A stretch of DNA of 45,789 bases from Intoshia linei (lineage: Eukaryota; Orthonectida; Rhopaluridae), in the NCBI GenBank assembly GCA_001642005.1, contig LWCA01000156.1, forward strand, positions 1 through 45,789, written 5' to 3'. A model generated the notes under the pieces. That model searched no databases, was not told where the DNA came from, and saw nothing but the letters and a program-made list of their open reading frames with translations. Below, in pieces: positions 1-10,891 of the stretch (its first letter is position 1; the number at the start of each line of letters is the position of its first letter). The translations under genes were made by a program, and so were the position numbers.

Positions 1-285
1 CACGCGTCTAAAATGACTAAAGAATGGTTAAATCGTAAAAATATTACTGTTCTTTCGTGGCCACCATGCTCACCGGATCTAAACCCAATAGAAAATATAT
101 GAGGAATGATGACTGGGATTGTATATAAAGATGGAAAACAATATAAATGTTTAAAAGATCTGAGATCAGCCATAGAGAGATCTTGGAATTCCATTGACCA
201 ACCCAAGGTTAACACCTTAATTGCAAGTATGCCTTCTAGAATTTTTGAAGTTATTACAAATAAAGGTGGAAGAACTCATTATTAA
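1..285 (+). pseudogene. Tc1-family transposase, 3' remnant with in-frame stop
   Basis: Frame 1 is open from the window edge to TAA at 283-285 except for one TGA at 100-102. It reads a Tc1-type DDE transposase C-terminus: [10 protein letters not shown], then [14 protein letters not shown], where the Glu of the PIEN motif is the third catalytic acidic residue. The TGA replaces the Trp that normally follows this motif in the family. The N-terminal two thirds lie outside the window. The stop, with no intact copy here, marks it as dead. Confidence 0.9.
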
Positions 286-342
286 AGTTATAAAATTATG
301 TTTTAACTAAATTATTGTACCTATTTTGCTGTAAATTAGAAA

Positions 343-531
343 GTTAGAGCACTTTTGTCGCATATTTTTCATTTTCAAATTATAAAAAAAGTATACATAA
401 TTACACAATTTAAAATTCGGGGCAATAACTGATATACCATATTGTTTTAGTATTCAAAAAATTAGATTATAATTTATTTTAGTTTTCCTTATATTTCAAT
501 ATAATACAGGTGCTCTAAGGTTTTGTCGGGG
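343..531. repeat. Tc1 element right end with inner and outer direct repeats
   Basis: Downstream of the transposase remnant there is an inner motif GAGCACTTTTGTCG near 348-361 and an outer motif GTGCTCTAAGGTTTTGTCGG near 510-529, followed by a TA-rich run where a TA target duplication would lie. Inner and outer repeats sharing TTTTGTCG fit the inverted-repeat/direct-repeat ends of Tc1-like elements. The left end is outside the window, so the boundary is inferred. Confidence 0.5.
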
Positions 532-1015
532 GTATATATATATAGAAAACTTTAAATGGTCAGGCTAACTTCACCGTTAAGAGTTGACCGAAAATATTTT
601 ACAATAATTATTTTAGTAATACCATAATTTTAAGCCCTAATGATATTTTTACTAAATACCCATGAGACACCTTACTGTACATTGTAAAATGTACACATTA
701 TTCTACTTGTTTATCTATATGTTTAACATTTATATTTGTATATATTAATTTATATTATGTATTAATTAATAAAAATGTAATAAGGTCCTATAAAATTTAA
801 TAGCAAATAATAATTAAAGTTGAAATGGTTAAAATGTACAGACTGTCATATTTTCAGCACTTAACGATCAGCTATAATGTTATAAAAAGTTAATTTCCAC
901 AAAAAATATGAATACTACATTATTACATTACTGTATTTAAAATGTAGATATATGTATGAATGTATGTATAAATGTATGATAGGGAATTACTTAACAAAAT
1001 TCACACTTATTTTAG
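532..1015. other. A+T-rich gap without recognisable gene
   Basis: No open frame, splice-linked exon, RNA gene or delimited transposon was recognised. It lies between the Tc1 remnant and the hAT insertion. Confidence 0.6.
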
Positions 1016-1023
1016 GTTATCAT

Positions 1024-2286
1024 TAGGGCGATTATTTTTTAACTAGGGCAAATTTTGATATGTTCATACGCATATAATTACAATCACAATGATAATAATG
1101 TTACGTGTATTAATTGACTAATTAAAATTTGATTAAGTTAATAGCGTTAATAAAGTTAAAATAATATTTTCAAAAGTTAAATTTTATTTTTAAAAGTTTA
1201 ATTATATTTTCAAACATTAATTTTGTTTTATGCATGATTGTAGTAAATAAACTTATTAATTTTTATATCACTCACTAAAAGCAGTTTTTATTTATTCTTA
1301 ACTTATTTCTATTCACAATATAGGTAATTTAGCAATACTTTTATATCATTAATGTTTTTTTAAGCATGCCAAAATATGCGAAATCTAAATATGAAAAAAT
1401 TTACAATATTACAAAACTTTATCCTAGTGAATGTACTAAGAATGACGACAATTTATTTTGTATGAAATGCTGTTGCAATGTTACTTTTACAAAATTAAAT
1501 TTTGTTTAATTACACCACAAATTAGCAAAATACAAGAGTTTTATGCATATTATCAGTATTGGAAGTTCAATTAAAACATCGAATGACTTTGCAACAGAAA
1601 TGGCGGAAGAAATTGTATCTGCGGACATACCTCTAAAAAGTTAAATAACATCAAGTTAAGAACAACATTTAAAAAAAAAGGGAATAATTTTGCCATCTGA
1701 AAGCAATTGAAGAAATAAAATTGATGCTTTGTATTGAAAAGAAATAGATAGAATAAAAAATGAGTGTATTAATAAATTAATCTTTATCATTATGGACGAA
1801 ACAGATTTACAAAACAAAACAAAGAAACTTTTTAAAAGAAAATATTAAAAAATATTTGATTTTGTACGACCCAAATAATACACTTTTTATTCATCTTTAT
1901 TAAGACTTAAATTAGGGATCGGAAACCTTTTGCATCTAGTGGACCCCTTTATTATTTTTTAAAGGTGTATCAGAAATAGTGGATATGATTAACGAGTACT
2001 AAACTTAAAAAAGGTTATGAAACCCTGAATCAGATATTTACGGACATAAGACAACGCTGATTGTTCTACAACAACTATCTAATAATGGCAATACAATTAT
2101 GTTTTAAAATTTATATAACGGTGCTACTGCCGACAAGGCCCCAGAAATATTATTATGGCAAATAAGAGATTTCATCACTGTTTAACAACACTACGTGAAT
2201 TTTTTTTCCAAAAGTTAATAAAGTTAAATAAATTTGATTTGTAAGTTAAATTTTTTTGTTTTTATAGGTTAAAAAAAATCGCCCTA
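1024..2286 (+). mobile_element. hAT transposon, 1263 bp, degenerate, with perfect 8-bp TSD
   Basis: Flanked by direct 8-bp duplications GTTATCAT (1016-1023 and 2287-2294). Termini are inverted repeats: TAGGGCGATTATTTTTTAAC at the left and TAGGGCGATTTTTTTTAACC read inward from the right. Inside, a frame from ATG 1366 begins MPKYAKSKYEK and contains FCMKCC followed (after one stop) by HHKLAKYK, a BED-type zinc-finger pattern typical of hAT transposases. Further in, MDETD (about 1792-1806) resembles the first acidic motif of the hAT catalytic core. Stops and large deletions make it non-autonomous. A piece like the terminus of another hAT family is embedded near 1917-1945. Confidence 0.9.
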
Positions 2287-2294
2287 GTTATCAT

Positions 2295-3520
2295 CCTTTT
2301 TTTTGTCGATTATAATCCTATACGTATATGATTACTAATTAATTAAAGTTATGTTTTTTAGATGAGTAACACTCGACTACTCGATTCGGGTTGTTAACTA
2401 TTAATATAAATTAAAGATAATTTTTATAGTGGTGTTACTAAATGCTCAAAACATTTTCCCTGTCTGTATAAATAAAATATGTATATTGTACATGATAATA
2501 AAAATAAATACCGATTCCATTTTATTTTTTATTTAATTTTCAAATTATATTTGTTATTAAAATGTCAAGGTATTGAAAATTATAATATTTATAAGTTTCT
2601 TAGCGATTTTGCATGTGATAAATGTTATATTAGATATTATGATTATGTAGTGTAATAATAAATTTTGTACAATTTAACTTGTTACCAAAAGTATGAGTCT
2701 AACGTTGACTCAAAACTTGATATAAAAAAAACAAATTCAGGATTTGTTTATAACTATACACCAGTAAAAAGGAAAATAGCTAAATATACTATTGTCTTAG
2801 ACATGAAGTTATGAAGTTTCGCTTTGTTGAATTATATTATTACAGTAACCCCGAAATCAAACGTTTTGACTAGAGTCAGATAATAAGCAACACATTTTAT
2901 ACAATAAAAAATGTTGGTTTGTCCAACAGTGTTTTTCTAACTTTTTGGCTTACGATACACTAACAAGGCATTATCAATAAACCACGATAAAAATAAGCAT
3001 TTACATCAATATTTACCAAAACCTTAAAGGGCTTCTAATGATAATTAGCAACGAAGCATGCGTATGCCAGAGTTGATAGAAAGTTTTAATAGTTGCGAAC
3101 GCACTTTGTAAAAATATTAACATGTAAATATAACTCTTTATCACTCTATAAATATAATTAAAATCAAAAGTTTTGTGAAGAGTGTCAGGTTTTTTCTTTT
3201 TTGTGTCTCTTTCTGTATGTCTTTTTTCAAAAAAATTTTCAAAATCCTTTTAATCCTGACTAATCAGCGCCCGAATTGACACAAACTTTAACTTTATTAT
3301 ATATAGATTTATTTCACATTAAAATTTTATAATTAAATAGATTCACACAATAGAATCACACTATAACGTTGAACCCTATTAATAATCATGAATTACGTTT
3401 ATGAATTACGTATCATACCGTAATACGGTAACCATATGAACGTTTTTTATATTGAAATTAAACTTATTTTTATACGATAATTAATTTTTTTAATTTTAAT
3501 ATTTTAATTTATTTCATATT
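2295..3520. other. Non-coding gap with one solo hAT-like terminus
   Basis: No gene was recognised. CAGTGTTTTTCTAACTTTTT at 2927-2946 resembles the left end of the hAT element at 30190, but no matching right end or duplication was found. The last part holds the 5' flank of the CWF19L1 gene. Confidence 0.5.
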
Positions 3521-6500
3521 ATGTCAAAACATCTTAAAATGTAAAATTTATGTAAAAGTATTTAAATCTTATAAAATTAGATTAGCTATTGGTGAAGTGG
3601 ATGGTAATATACTCAAAGCCGTGAAAAAAATAAATAAAATTAATGAAAAAACTGGACCATTTCAAGTACACTTTTGTTGTATAAAGGAATTCTGAAAGTT
3701 TTTAGTTAGTACCCGCAATTGTCGCAAACCATCCAATTCTTATACTATTATTTATACATTAAAATTTTTTCATTAACTTGGTGACCCCGTAATATACATT
3801 TAATTTAATTTTTGGATATTTTTCTAGGGGCATATTAGTATGTTACTACAGTCTAAGACTTAGACTAAGTCCTTATTAACGGAATTTTTGGTTTATACAA
3901 ATTCGTAAGAAAAAATAAATAATTTAAAATTCCGTTAATAAGGACTATTTATTTGAATAAAATTTAGATGGCTTTGTGTGTTGGTTCTTTTTTTAGTGAA
4001 AATTGTGATTTTGATGAATATGTAAAATCTACCACCGAAGGTAAATAAAGTTAAAATTACATTTTAAACAAAAATATATATTATAGCATGCATTCCAATT
4101 TACATCTTGGGACCTAATAAACCAGAGGAAATAAATTATTATGGAGAAAAATTAAACTATTCTGGTGAAATTACCACAAATATTTTTTTTCTTGGAAAAT
4201 CCGGAATTTATGCTACACCTGGAGGAATAAATATAGCCTATGTTAGCGGACACAATACATTTTCTAATAATAAAACGTTAATGGTGAATTATATGGACAT
4301 TGACAATATTTTGAATACTATTAATCCCGAAAGTTTTATCGACGTGTTGATTACTTCGTGTTGGCCAAAATGTATTACTAAAAAATGTAATATTGATGAG
4401 GTATACAATCTAATATTACAATAAGGTATTTTATGTTACCTTCATAACTTCAATTTAAAAAAATCTAATTGACCACAATCAGAAGGAATTGATAATTTTA
4501 TTAACATTTTATAAATTATTTTATCCAAACAACACGTTTTTGGTATTTTTTATGGATTTCTTGTATAGGACTGTTATAAAAAAATTAATTGATAAATTTA
4601 AATGCCATAATATGAGCAATTAGAATGCTGTTCTATTTCAACTTGTAGTAAAGGATACTATACTATAGACATTTATTAAATTTGATTTTAATTTAGTCTC
4701 AAATTCAACCATCAATCGAAAAATGTTCTTTGGTTTTGAAGGAAATTTTAAAGAATATTCAACCTTCTTATGTGTTTACCTCTTATGATAATATATATTT
4801 TAAAAGAACACCATATAGGTAATTTCAATTTTATACATTTTTTATATTCATAATTTTATATTACAATTTGACTTGGGGATGGTAAATTCAGTATTTAGTC
4901 TCTTTAAACAACAAAAAGTATATAATGGCTGATATTGGTGGTTCCCAATATTTCACGATATTCATGTTAATTTTATACATAAAATTCATTTAATTATAGA
5001 AATTACAAAAATGAAAAGCTTTCGTCTATTACTAAATTTATTTCTCTCGCAAAGTTTTTTAACGATGAAAAATTTAAAGTATTTTTTAATTACGGTTCAT
5101 AAAATTATTTAATTTTTAGAGTACTTTTGCAATTGCAATTATACCTATGAAACATAGAAATGCTATTAACCCAGATTCAATAACCGACAGTGGACCAAAT
5201 CCTTTTGATGAAACAATTTCATTCCAAGTTAAAGTAAATGAAACTAACCAGTTGAATGACGTTAAAATAAATATGGAAAACTATTCTGAAAAAAGATTAC
5301 ATGTTCGAAAAGATTCAACGGTAAGTTTTATATTTTTATATTTTTAAAAATATTTAGCGAGGATATACATAGCCCTTTTTAATGTCGTTCCCCTTTAGCA
5401 ATGTTAATTATTATTCAGTATCTTATCAAAACATTGTAAATATGAGATTAATATATATTTTATTGACTAGATTTCAAAAAAAAAGAAAATGGATGGTATA
5501 TTATTGTAAATATCAGTGATGACAATGAATCAAATGTGGTGTGTTAATTTTAGATTATATTCGAAAAATATTTTTTGTTATGTTTTCTAATAAAAAAATT
5601 GTTACTCATCCCGCCAATTGAAGCCAATGATAAATTTTTTACCCATACGAGAGAAAATCAATATAATTTTTCAGCAAGTTTTTCAATGCAATGAACAATG
5701 TTTATTGAACAAAGCTTGAAATTTATATGAAACGCAAGTGAACCTTGTTTACTCATGGAATATATTTATTTTATGATTTAATTCTCAAGGTGTACATTTT
5801 TTGAAGTGTAAAATACGTCAAGTGTATATTTAACACGAAAACGCACCTTTTGGCATCACTGATATGTGTTATAATATAAATACAATTAGATAACGCGCTA
5901 AAATTTTGTTGGTTTTGCATTGATAATGCGGATACTAGTTTAATAGTGCACAAAGGAAATTTTGTAGTATCAATTTAGAGTATTTTAATTTTAATTGTAG
6001 TGTTACATTGCATTACCGAAAGGTGAATATATACGTGAAAACTTGATGATTATTCCATATACTCATATACATTCAATTGAATATCTTAATTTTATATCAA
6101 TGAATGAAATCAGTTATTATTGCAAGATTATCCGAGGAATTTATAATGATGAATTTGATTGTAACGTGCTTTTTTATCAGAATAATATTTTATCTCATCA
6201 TGTGTATGTTATTATTAGTACTTTTTAATATTTTTTGTAGATTTGTAAATGCGTTACCTATTAAAAAATCAATTTCCGTTGATTTGATTAAGGATGCATT
6301 CATTTCTGAATTAACGAAAAAAAATATTACATACATTACTAGAACCATTGAGATGGATATTTTTGATGGGGAAGTCTATAAAAAGAAAAATTATGTTCAT
6401 ATTCGATTTCCAGATAATAGTGAAATGTGTTTTGAAAGTAAATCACTTCCCATTCAATTTGTCAAGTATATCTATATTTATATATTTAATGTATTGTTAG

Positions 6501-6811
6501 AATCATTCTTTCCAGTGTAAATTTGTTAAATAACGCTGATAAAATAAAGTGGCAAGATCACATTATACCTCTTGATAAAAGAAAGCTTTTAATTGAAGAA
6601 TTTATGGAATATATTATGAGATATGATATTATTAATTTTGAAATTGAAAAACATCTGGTATTTTTAAAATATTTTATTATTAATATTTCTTTACTATATT
6701 TAGAGAAATTTTATACACTACAAACGAATAATTTATAATCCAGAAATGTCAAAGCACATATATTTAAAAAATAAGTCTATGCATGATTTTAGAGGTTATA
6801 TATTCATTTGA
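3521..6811 (+). CDS. CWF19L1: CWF19-like protein 1 (spliceosome-associated, debranching-enzyme partner family)
   Basis: Twelve exons: 3521-3540, 3581-3665, 3969-4040, 4087-4400, 4697-4818, 5000-5078, 5120-5320, 5471-5538, 6001-6203, 6241-6465, 6516-6657, 6704-6811. The start MSKHLKILAIGEVDG matches the family N-terminus (metallophosphatase-like fold); then ALCVGSF, IPIYILGPNKPEE and SCWPKCITKKC follow. The C-terminal CwfJ/HIT-like half shows CYIALPKGEY, MIIPYTHIHSIEY, SHHVFVNALP and KWQDH. Length is about 546 residues, close to the human protein. The family acts with the lariat debranching enzyme and late spliceosome in the nucleus. Oddities: exon 3 and exon 8 each need one extra base in a homopolymer (T run near 3989-3994, A run near 5475-5484) to stay in frame. 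The CWFC zinc motif of the family reads GWYI here. The last exon is less certain. Confidence 0.88.
3868..3946. repeat. Perfect 21-bp inverted repeat (hairpin) in CWF19L1 intron 2
   Basis: Arms 3868-3888 and 3926-3946 are perfect reverse complements, beginning AGTCCTTATTAACGGAA, around a 37-nt loop. The core TTAACGGAATTTTT recurs at about 24500, outside ATG9, so this may be a tiny fold-back element rather than an intron regulatory hairpin. Confidence 0.75.
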
Positions 6812-7176
6812 TTGTATACTTGGTTATTAATGTTTTTGTGGGCCGTATTTCAAAAAATTTTTCTGAATTTGGAACGATTTTACCAACACTTGTTTATATA
6901 AACATAAGTATTCATTTTATATTTACTACCACTACGATAGTATGTGCTTATTATAAAAATATCAATTATTAACGAATATGATTGTGTATGGGCTCATGAG
7001 TCATGACAGCCATTGAAACTAGCATTTGCTAAAATGTGCAAACTATTTTCATAAACTGTCTCTGAAGAGTGAGTGTCTGGATTCCATTTCCAGAATTATA
7101 AATTTAAGGGTGGGGTTATGAGATTTAGACATATTTTGTACTATATACTATTAAAGTTTAATTAAATATAGTTTAG
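6812..7176. other. Intergenic or first-intron stretch before the next gene
   Basis: No convincing exon. The upstream exon(s) of the gene starting at 7177 should lie here or further upstream, since its first recognised exon begins with a split codon. Confidence 0.4.
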
Positions 7177-8153
7177 ATGAGTGCCTATATTGTCTAAAAA
7201 ACAAAAAATATAAAGCTGTGGATATTATTTACATCGACGATGAGGTATATTTCCGGTTTTACCATCTTTTTAATATTTTAATGTAGATATATGCTAAAAT
7301 CAATAGCAATTCTTCACAGTCCTTCAATTTTGATATAATTATGATTGATCATTATAAAACTTTTTTCGACATTGAAATATACACTAAAATTGTGCATAAG
7401 GCTGAAAAAATATTAAACATAGTATTAGACAACATTTCGTCTTTATTTTGTAGTAATTCAACAGAAATAACTACATTAAAAAAAGAAAATTTTGTATGCA
7501 TTTTTTCAAATGTAGATAAATTGATGGATTATACTAGAGCTTTTCATAGTATCATTTCAGTTTTCCCAATTTTTTCTGATAGTGTTGTCAATTTTTTTGA
7601 AAAATTCCCAAGAATAAATGAATATCTAACCCTTTCCGAAATCAGTACAAAGAATACATTATCTTTATCCAAACTGAGCCTTATGTTGGGTTACCCTAAC
7701 TTGAAAAAGTGTAAAGAAACTATCATTTTTAATTGTAACTCTGATAACTTGTGGAGTTTTGTCTACAATTACCAAAATCATATAAAATCTGATTGTCATA
7801 CCAAGAATGTTCATCCGATTAAAAAGTATGACAACATACTTACAATTTTAAGGTATACTATTATAATATTTTTTAAATATACCGGAATAAGAGTTTCTTT
7901 AATGTTAGTACATGTCAAAAAGTTAATAAAACATAACTTCATAACAGTGATATAGTTTACATTTCAAAATAAGGTTTTCCGTCAGATAAATTAAATATTT
8001 ATCAAGTTTACAAATGAGTATATTTTTCAGTATCATTTAATTAAATGTGTATTTATCACTCAATTTAGAGAATACATTCATAATAACAATTCATGTGGTA
8101 ATACATTAAAATTTAATGTGGAATTGGCCCGAAAATTATTAGAAAATTTGTAA
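7177..8153 (+). CDS. Unidentified spliced gene, N-terminus missing
   Basis: Three exons agree in phase: 7177-7244, 7287-7852 and 8069-8153. The first reads DECLYCLKNKKYKAVDIIYIDDE, trimmed here to its visible CxxC pair. The long middle exon (189 codons) reads MIDHYKTFFDIEIYTKIVHK and on through helix-rich sequence ending YDNILTIL. The last ends VELARKLLENL and a stop. Splice borders are GTATAT..GTAG (42-nt intron) and GTATAC..TTAG. The first exon enters with two bases of a codon, so an initiation exon upstream is missing. The family was not recognised. The acidic CxxC segment and helical body do not allow a function to be named. Reading frame, phase agreement and codon use like its neighbours support a real gene. 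Confidence 0.55.
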
Positions 8154-9137
8154 ATAAATCCTTTTGTGTATAATATTGATTTTTATTGATATCGTATTTA
8201 GTAACGTGATTTATGGTCTATCCATTATTTATAGGGATATAGTCAAACCTGAAGATGTTTAGAGTTATGTTTTTTTTCCTGCAGAGTATTATTCAAAAGG
8301 TTTACAAGTAACACGTGTAAACATGCATTTGGGTAAATGCAGAGCCGAAGATACCCAAAAATAGAAAATTTTAATCAAACGATGCATAGTGTCATAGTGC
8401 TACCCTTTCCAAGGGTTTTGACTTAAAATTTTACATAAAATAGTTGATATTGAAGAATACCATGTAGTTAATGCTCAATTTAGAAAAATAAGACGTTATT
8501 TTACAAAAATTTCGCCCCCTCCCCAAAGATCGTGGGTACGGTAGTTTACCTTACCATTAGTAATTTCAGAAGTGGGTTCATGAAATTTAAATATAAATGT
8601 TTTCATGCTAATCCAATGTTTATTATCCAAGAAAATTTAATTATTGAAACCAACGTTACATTTACCGAACCAGTATTATTAGAAACAAGATAGTCTACAT
8701 TTATTAATTGCATTATTACATTTACCATATTTCAATACAGGATTAAATTATTGTATCTCCAATGAAGGAAGGAATTTCATGGATATTCTAAAAATTATAT
8801 TACAAGATATTCTAAAATTTTGTGTTAACGACTCTAATTAGTTAACTGAATATTCTGATTTTATTTTGATAAAATTAAATAACTGAAAAATCTAATTATT
8901 TAAATCAAAATGACATTAGCGATATTTATAATTAATATTATCAACTTAAAAAAATACTTTTTTTTGACGTGGACCACAAAAAAATAATTTCCGTGTGCAT
9001 TAAATTTTATATTTAATTTAGTTTTACATTCTAAAGAAAAATAGAAATTTTTGTGATCCCATAAACCCTCAAAAATTACAATCTAATTTTTTTTATTATC
9101 AAATGTCATGTTACGAGTTAATCAATCATACTAATAT
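8154..9137. other. Gap without recognisable gene
   Basis: Short A+T-rich frames only. A less A+T-rich patch near 8500-8560 may be old transposon sequence, but no termini or duplications were found. Confidence 0.5.
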
Positions 9138-10549
9138 TTATATATATATATAGTATGTACTACATATAAAAATTACTCTGGATAATGGAAAATATCTGAC
9201 AATATTTAAATTATATATAAGTTTATTTGTTGTTTGGTTAGATGTGACATAATTTGACAATATATATTTTGCAATTTTGATATTAACCGATAAAAGATAA
9301 GAATATGCATTGAGAGGTTGATTATTCCATAATTTAATAAGATTCGTTAAATTTGTATTTATAGCATTCGTAAGTTGTCTCATATTCTCTTCAGAATATG
9401 CAACATTAGGCATAACGATTAAAAATATTTTTGTCTGTCTAATTTTCAATTTGATATCAACGTTCATAAAATCATCATTAATTTCAATTGCTTTTTCCAA
9501 CTGAACAACCATACTTTGATCTTGATGGAAATATCTTTTATTAACCCAAAACTTGAATAATGTTTGGATAATTTCAAAGGCAGAATCTGATAAATGGCAT
9601 AAATTTCCGATATTTAATTGCATAGATTGAGATATTGATTTTTCTCTAAAAATTTTAGTATCAAAAGCTCTGAATAAAATTATGAAAACTGAAAATGAGC
9701 TAATAAAAAATACATTAATGTATTCGCCAAATTGTACAGATAAAATTTCATAATTTTTCCAAATATTTTCATTAATTGTAGAAAATAAAATTAAGAAATT
9801 TTTAAATAAATCGCTATTTAAAGTCGAAACAAATTCGTTTGAATATAAAAGGTTGTATTTTAATATAGACATTAAAAAATTGATTGTAGATTTCATATAC
9901 ATAACGCTGTCTTCATTGTCCAGTGATACATTTAAAGAAGGAAGAAAATCAGACAAATGATTTACGTTGCTATTTAAATCTTTTAATTCAAAATTAAATG
10001 TTCTCCCCATCTGGTTGAAAATATCCATCATCATATTTAAAGCAGAATTTGAGATGTGCTTTATTTTGTCATTTTCGTTGAAGAAATACCAAATAGCCAC
10101 TATACTTCCAGCTATATTACATAAATGCACATTTTGGAAATTTATTACTTCTTTTATGTAGAACCAAATTTGATTTTTATACAATACCAAGTTGTTTGGA
10201 AAGAGTAATATCAACAATTTAATTGTAATTAAAGTATGTTCACAATTGGGCTTAAAAAATTTAAATAAATAGGGCAAAAAGTTTAGCTCAAATTTTGATT
10301 TATCTATATCCTTATCAATCCATAAGCTGTTTAAAATTTTGGAAACGTTATTTAAATTTAATACTCGTAAATCTTCGTTGAGCCATGTATTCGAAATCTA
10401 AAAATCACATTATGGTAACACAAATGAAACAATAAGTTTAGAGGAATTTGAATTTTATAAATGAATAATTATAATTATTTTAGCCATACAACAACTGCAA
10501 TTAAGGTATAGAAATATGAAAATTGTACCCAAAACTTTCTTTCTGCCAT
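9138..10549 (-). CDS. Unidentified helix-rich protein, two exons
   Basis: Exon 1 is 10549-10490 (ATG, MAERKFWVQFSYFYTLIAVV) and exon 2 is 10397-9138. They are joined across a 92-nt intron (GTATGG..TTTTAG) in phase 0, giving about 439 residues. The body is a run of amphipathic helices (ISNTWLNEDLRVLNL; FKFFKPNCEHTLITIKLL; SAFEIIQTLFKFW), suggesting an alpha-solenoid or similar repeat protein rather than an enzyme; no catalytic motif, signal peptide or zinc site was seen. The last 15 or so residues (FICSTYYIYI) are low-complexity and may be read-through of a final intron. Start is divergent from DCTN4, about 340 bp away. Family not recognised. Confidence 0.55.
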
Positions 10550-10891
10550 TTTTAAACGCTGATGCAGGTCATAAAAATGATAATAAATTAGATCTTAGAA
10601 AACTGAAATATATTCCTTAAAATTTAAAGATATAGAAAATCAGCGTTAAATTTTACTTTAAATGCTAAAATGCGGGTTATTAATAATGGTACATTTGTCG
10701 ATAAGCAAATTCAAAATTAGTACAACATAAAACTCTGATAAAATCAAAATTACTTTTAATGAATTTGTCATTTTTTTCAATTCTCCATTATATTGTGTAC
10801 TTGTATATTTATCAACATTTTTTCTGTCACACATTTCAAACCTACACTTAATTATATAAGTATCTTTTATAATCTAAACTTACATTTTAAT
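10550..10891. promoter_or_regulatory. Shared intergenic control region, divergent genes
   Basis: The 342 bp between the ATG of the minus-strand gene (10549) and the DCTN4 ATG (10892) contain no exon and must hold both promoters if both starts are right. No specific motif can be named. Confidence 0.35.

Noticed and set aside
100..102. TGA at a conserved Trp in the Tc1 remnant, as a sign of a TGA=Trp code
   Set aside because: Intact genes here end at TGA (CWF19L1 and the pseudokinase), so the codon is an ordinary stop and the transposase is simply dead.
6104..6520. 138-codon open frame
   Set aside because: It reads through the 37-nt CWF19L1 intron and continues into intron 10; only parts coincide with real exons.
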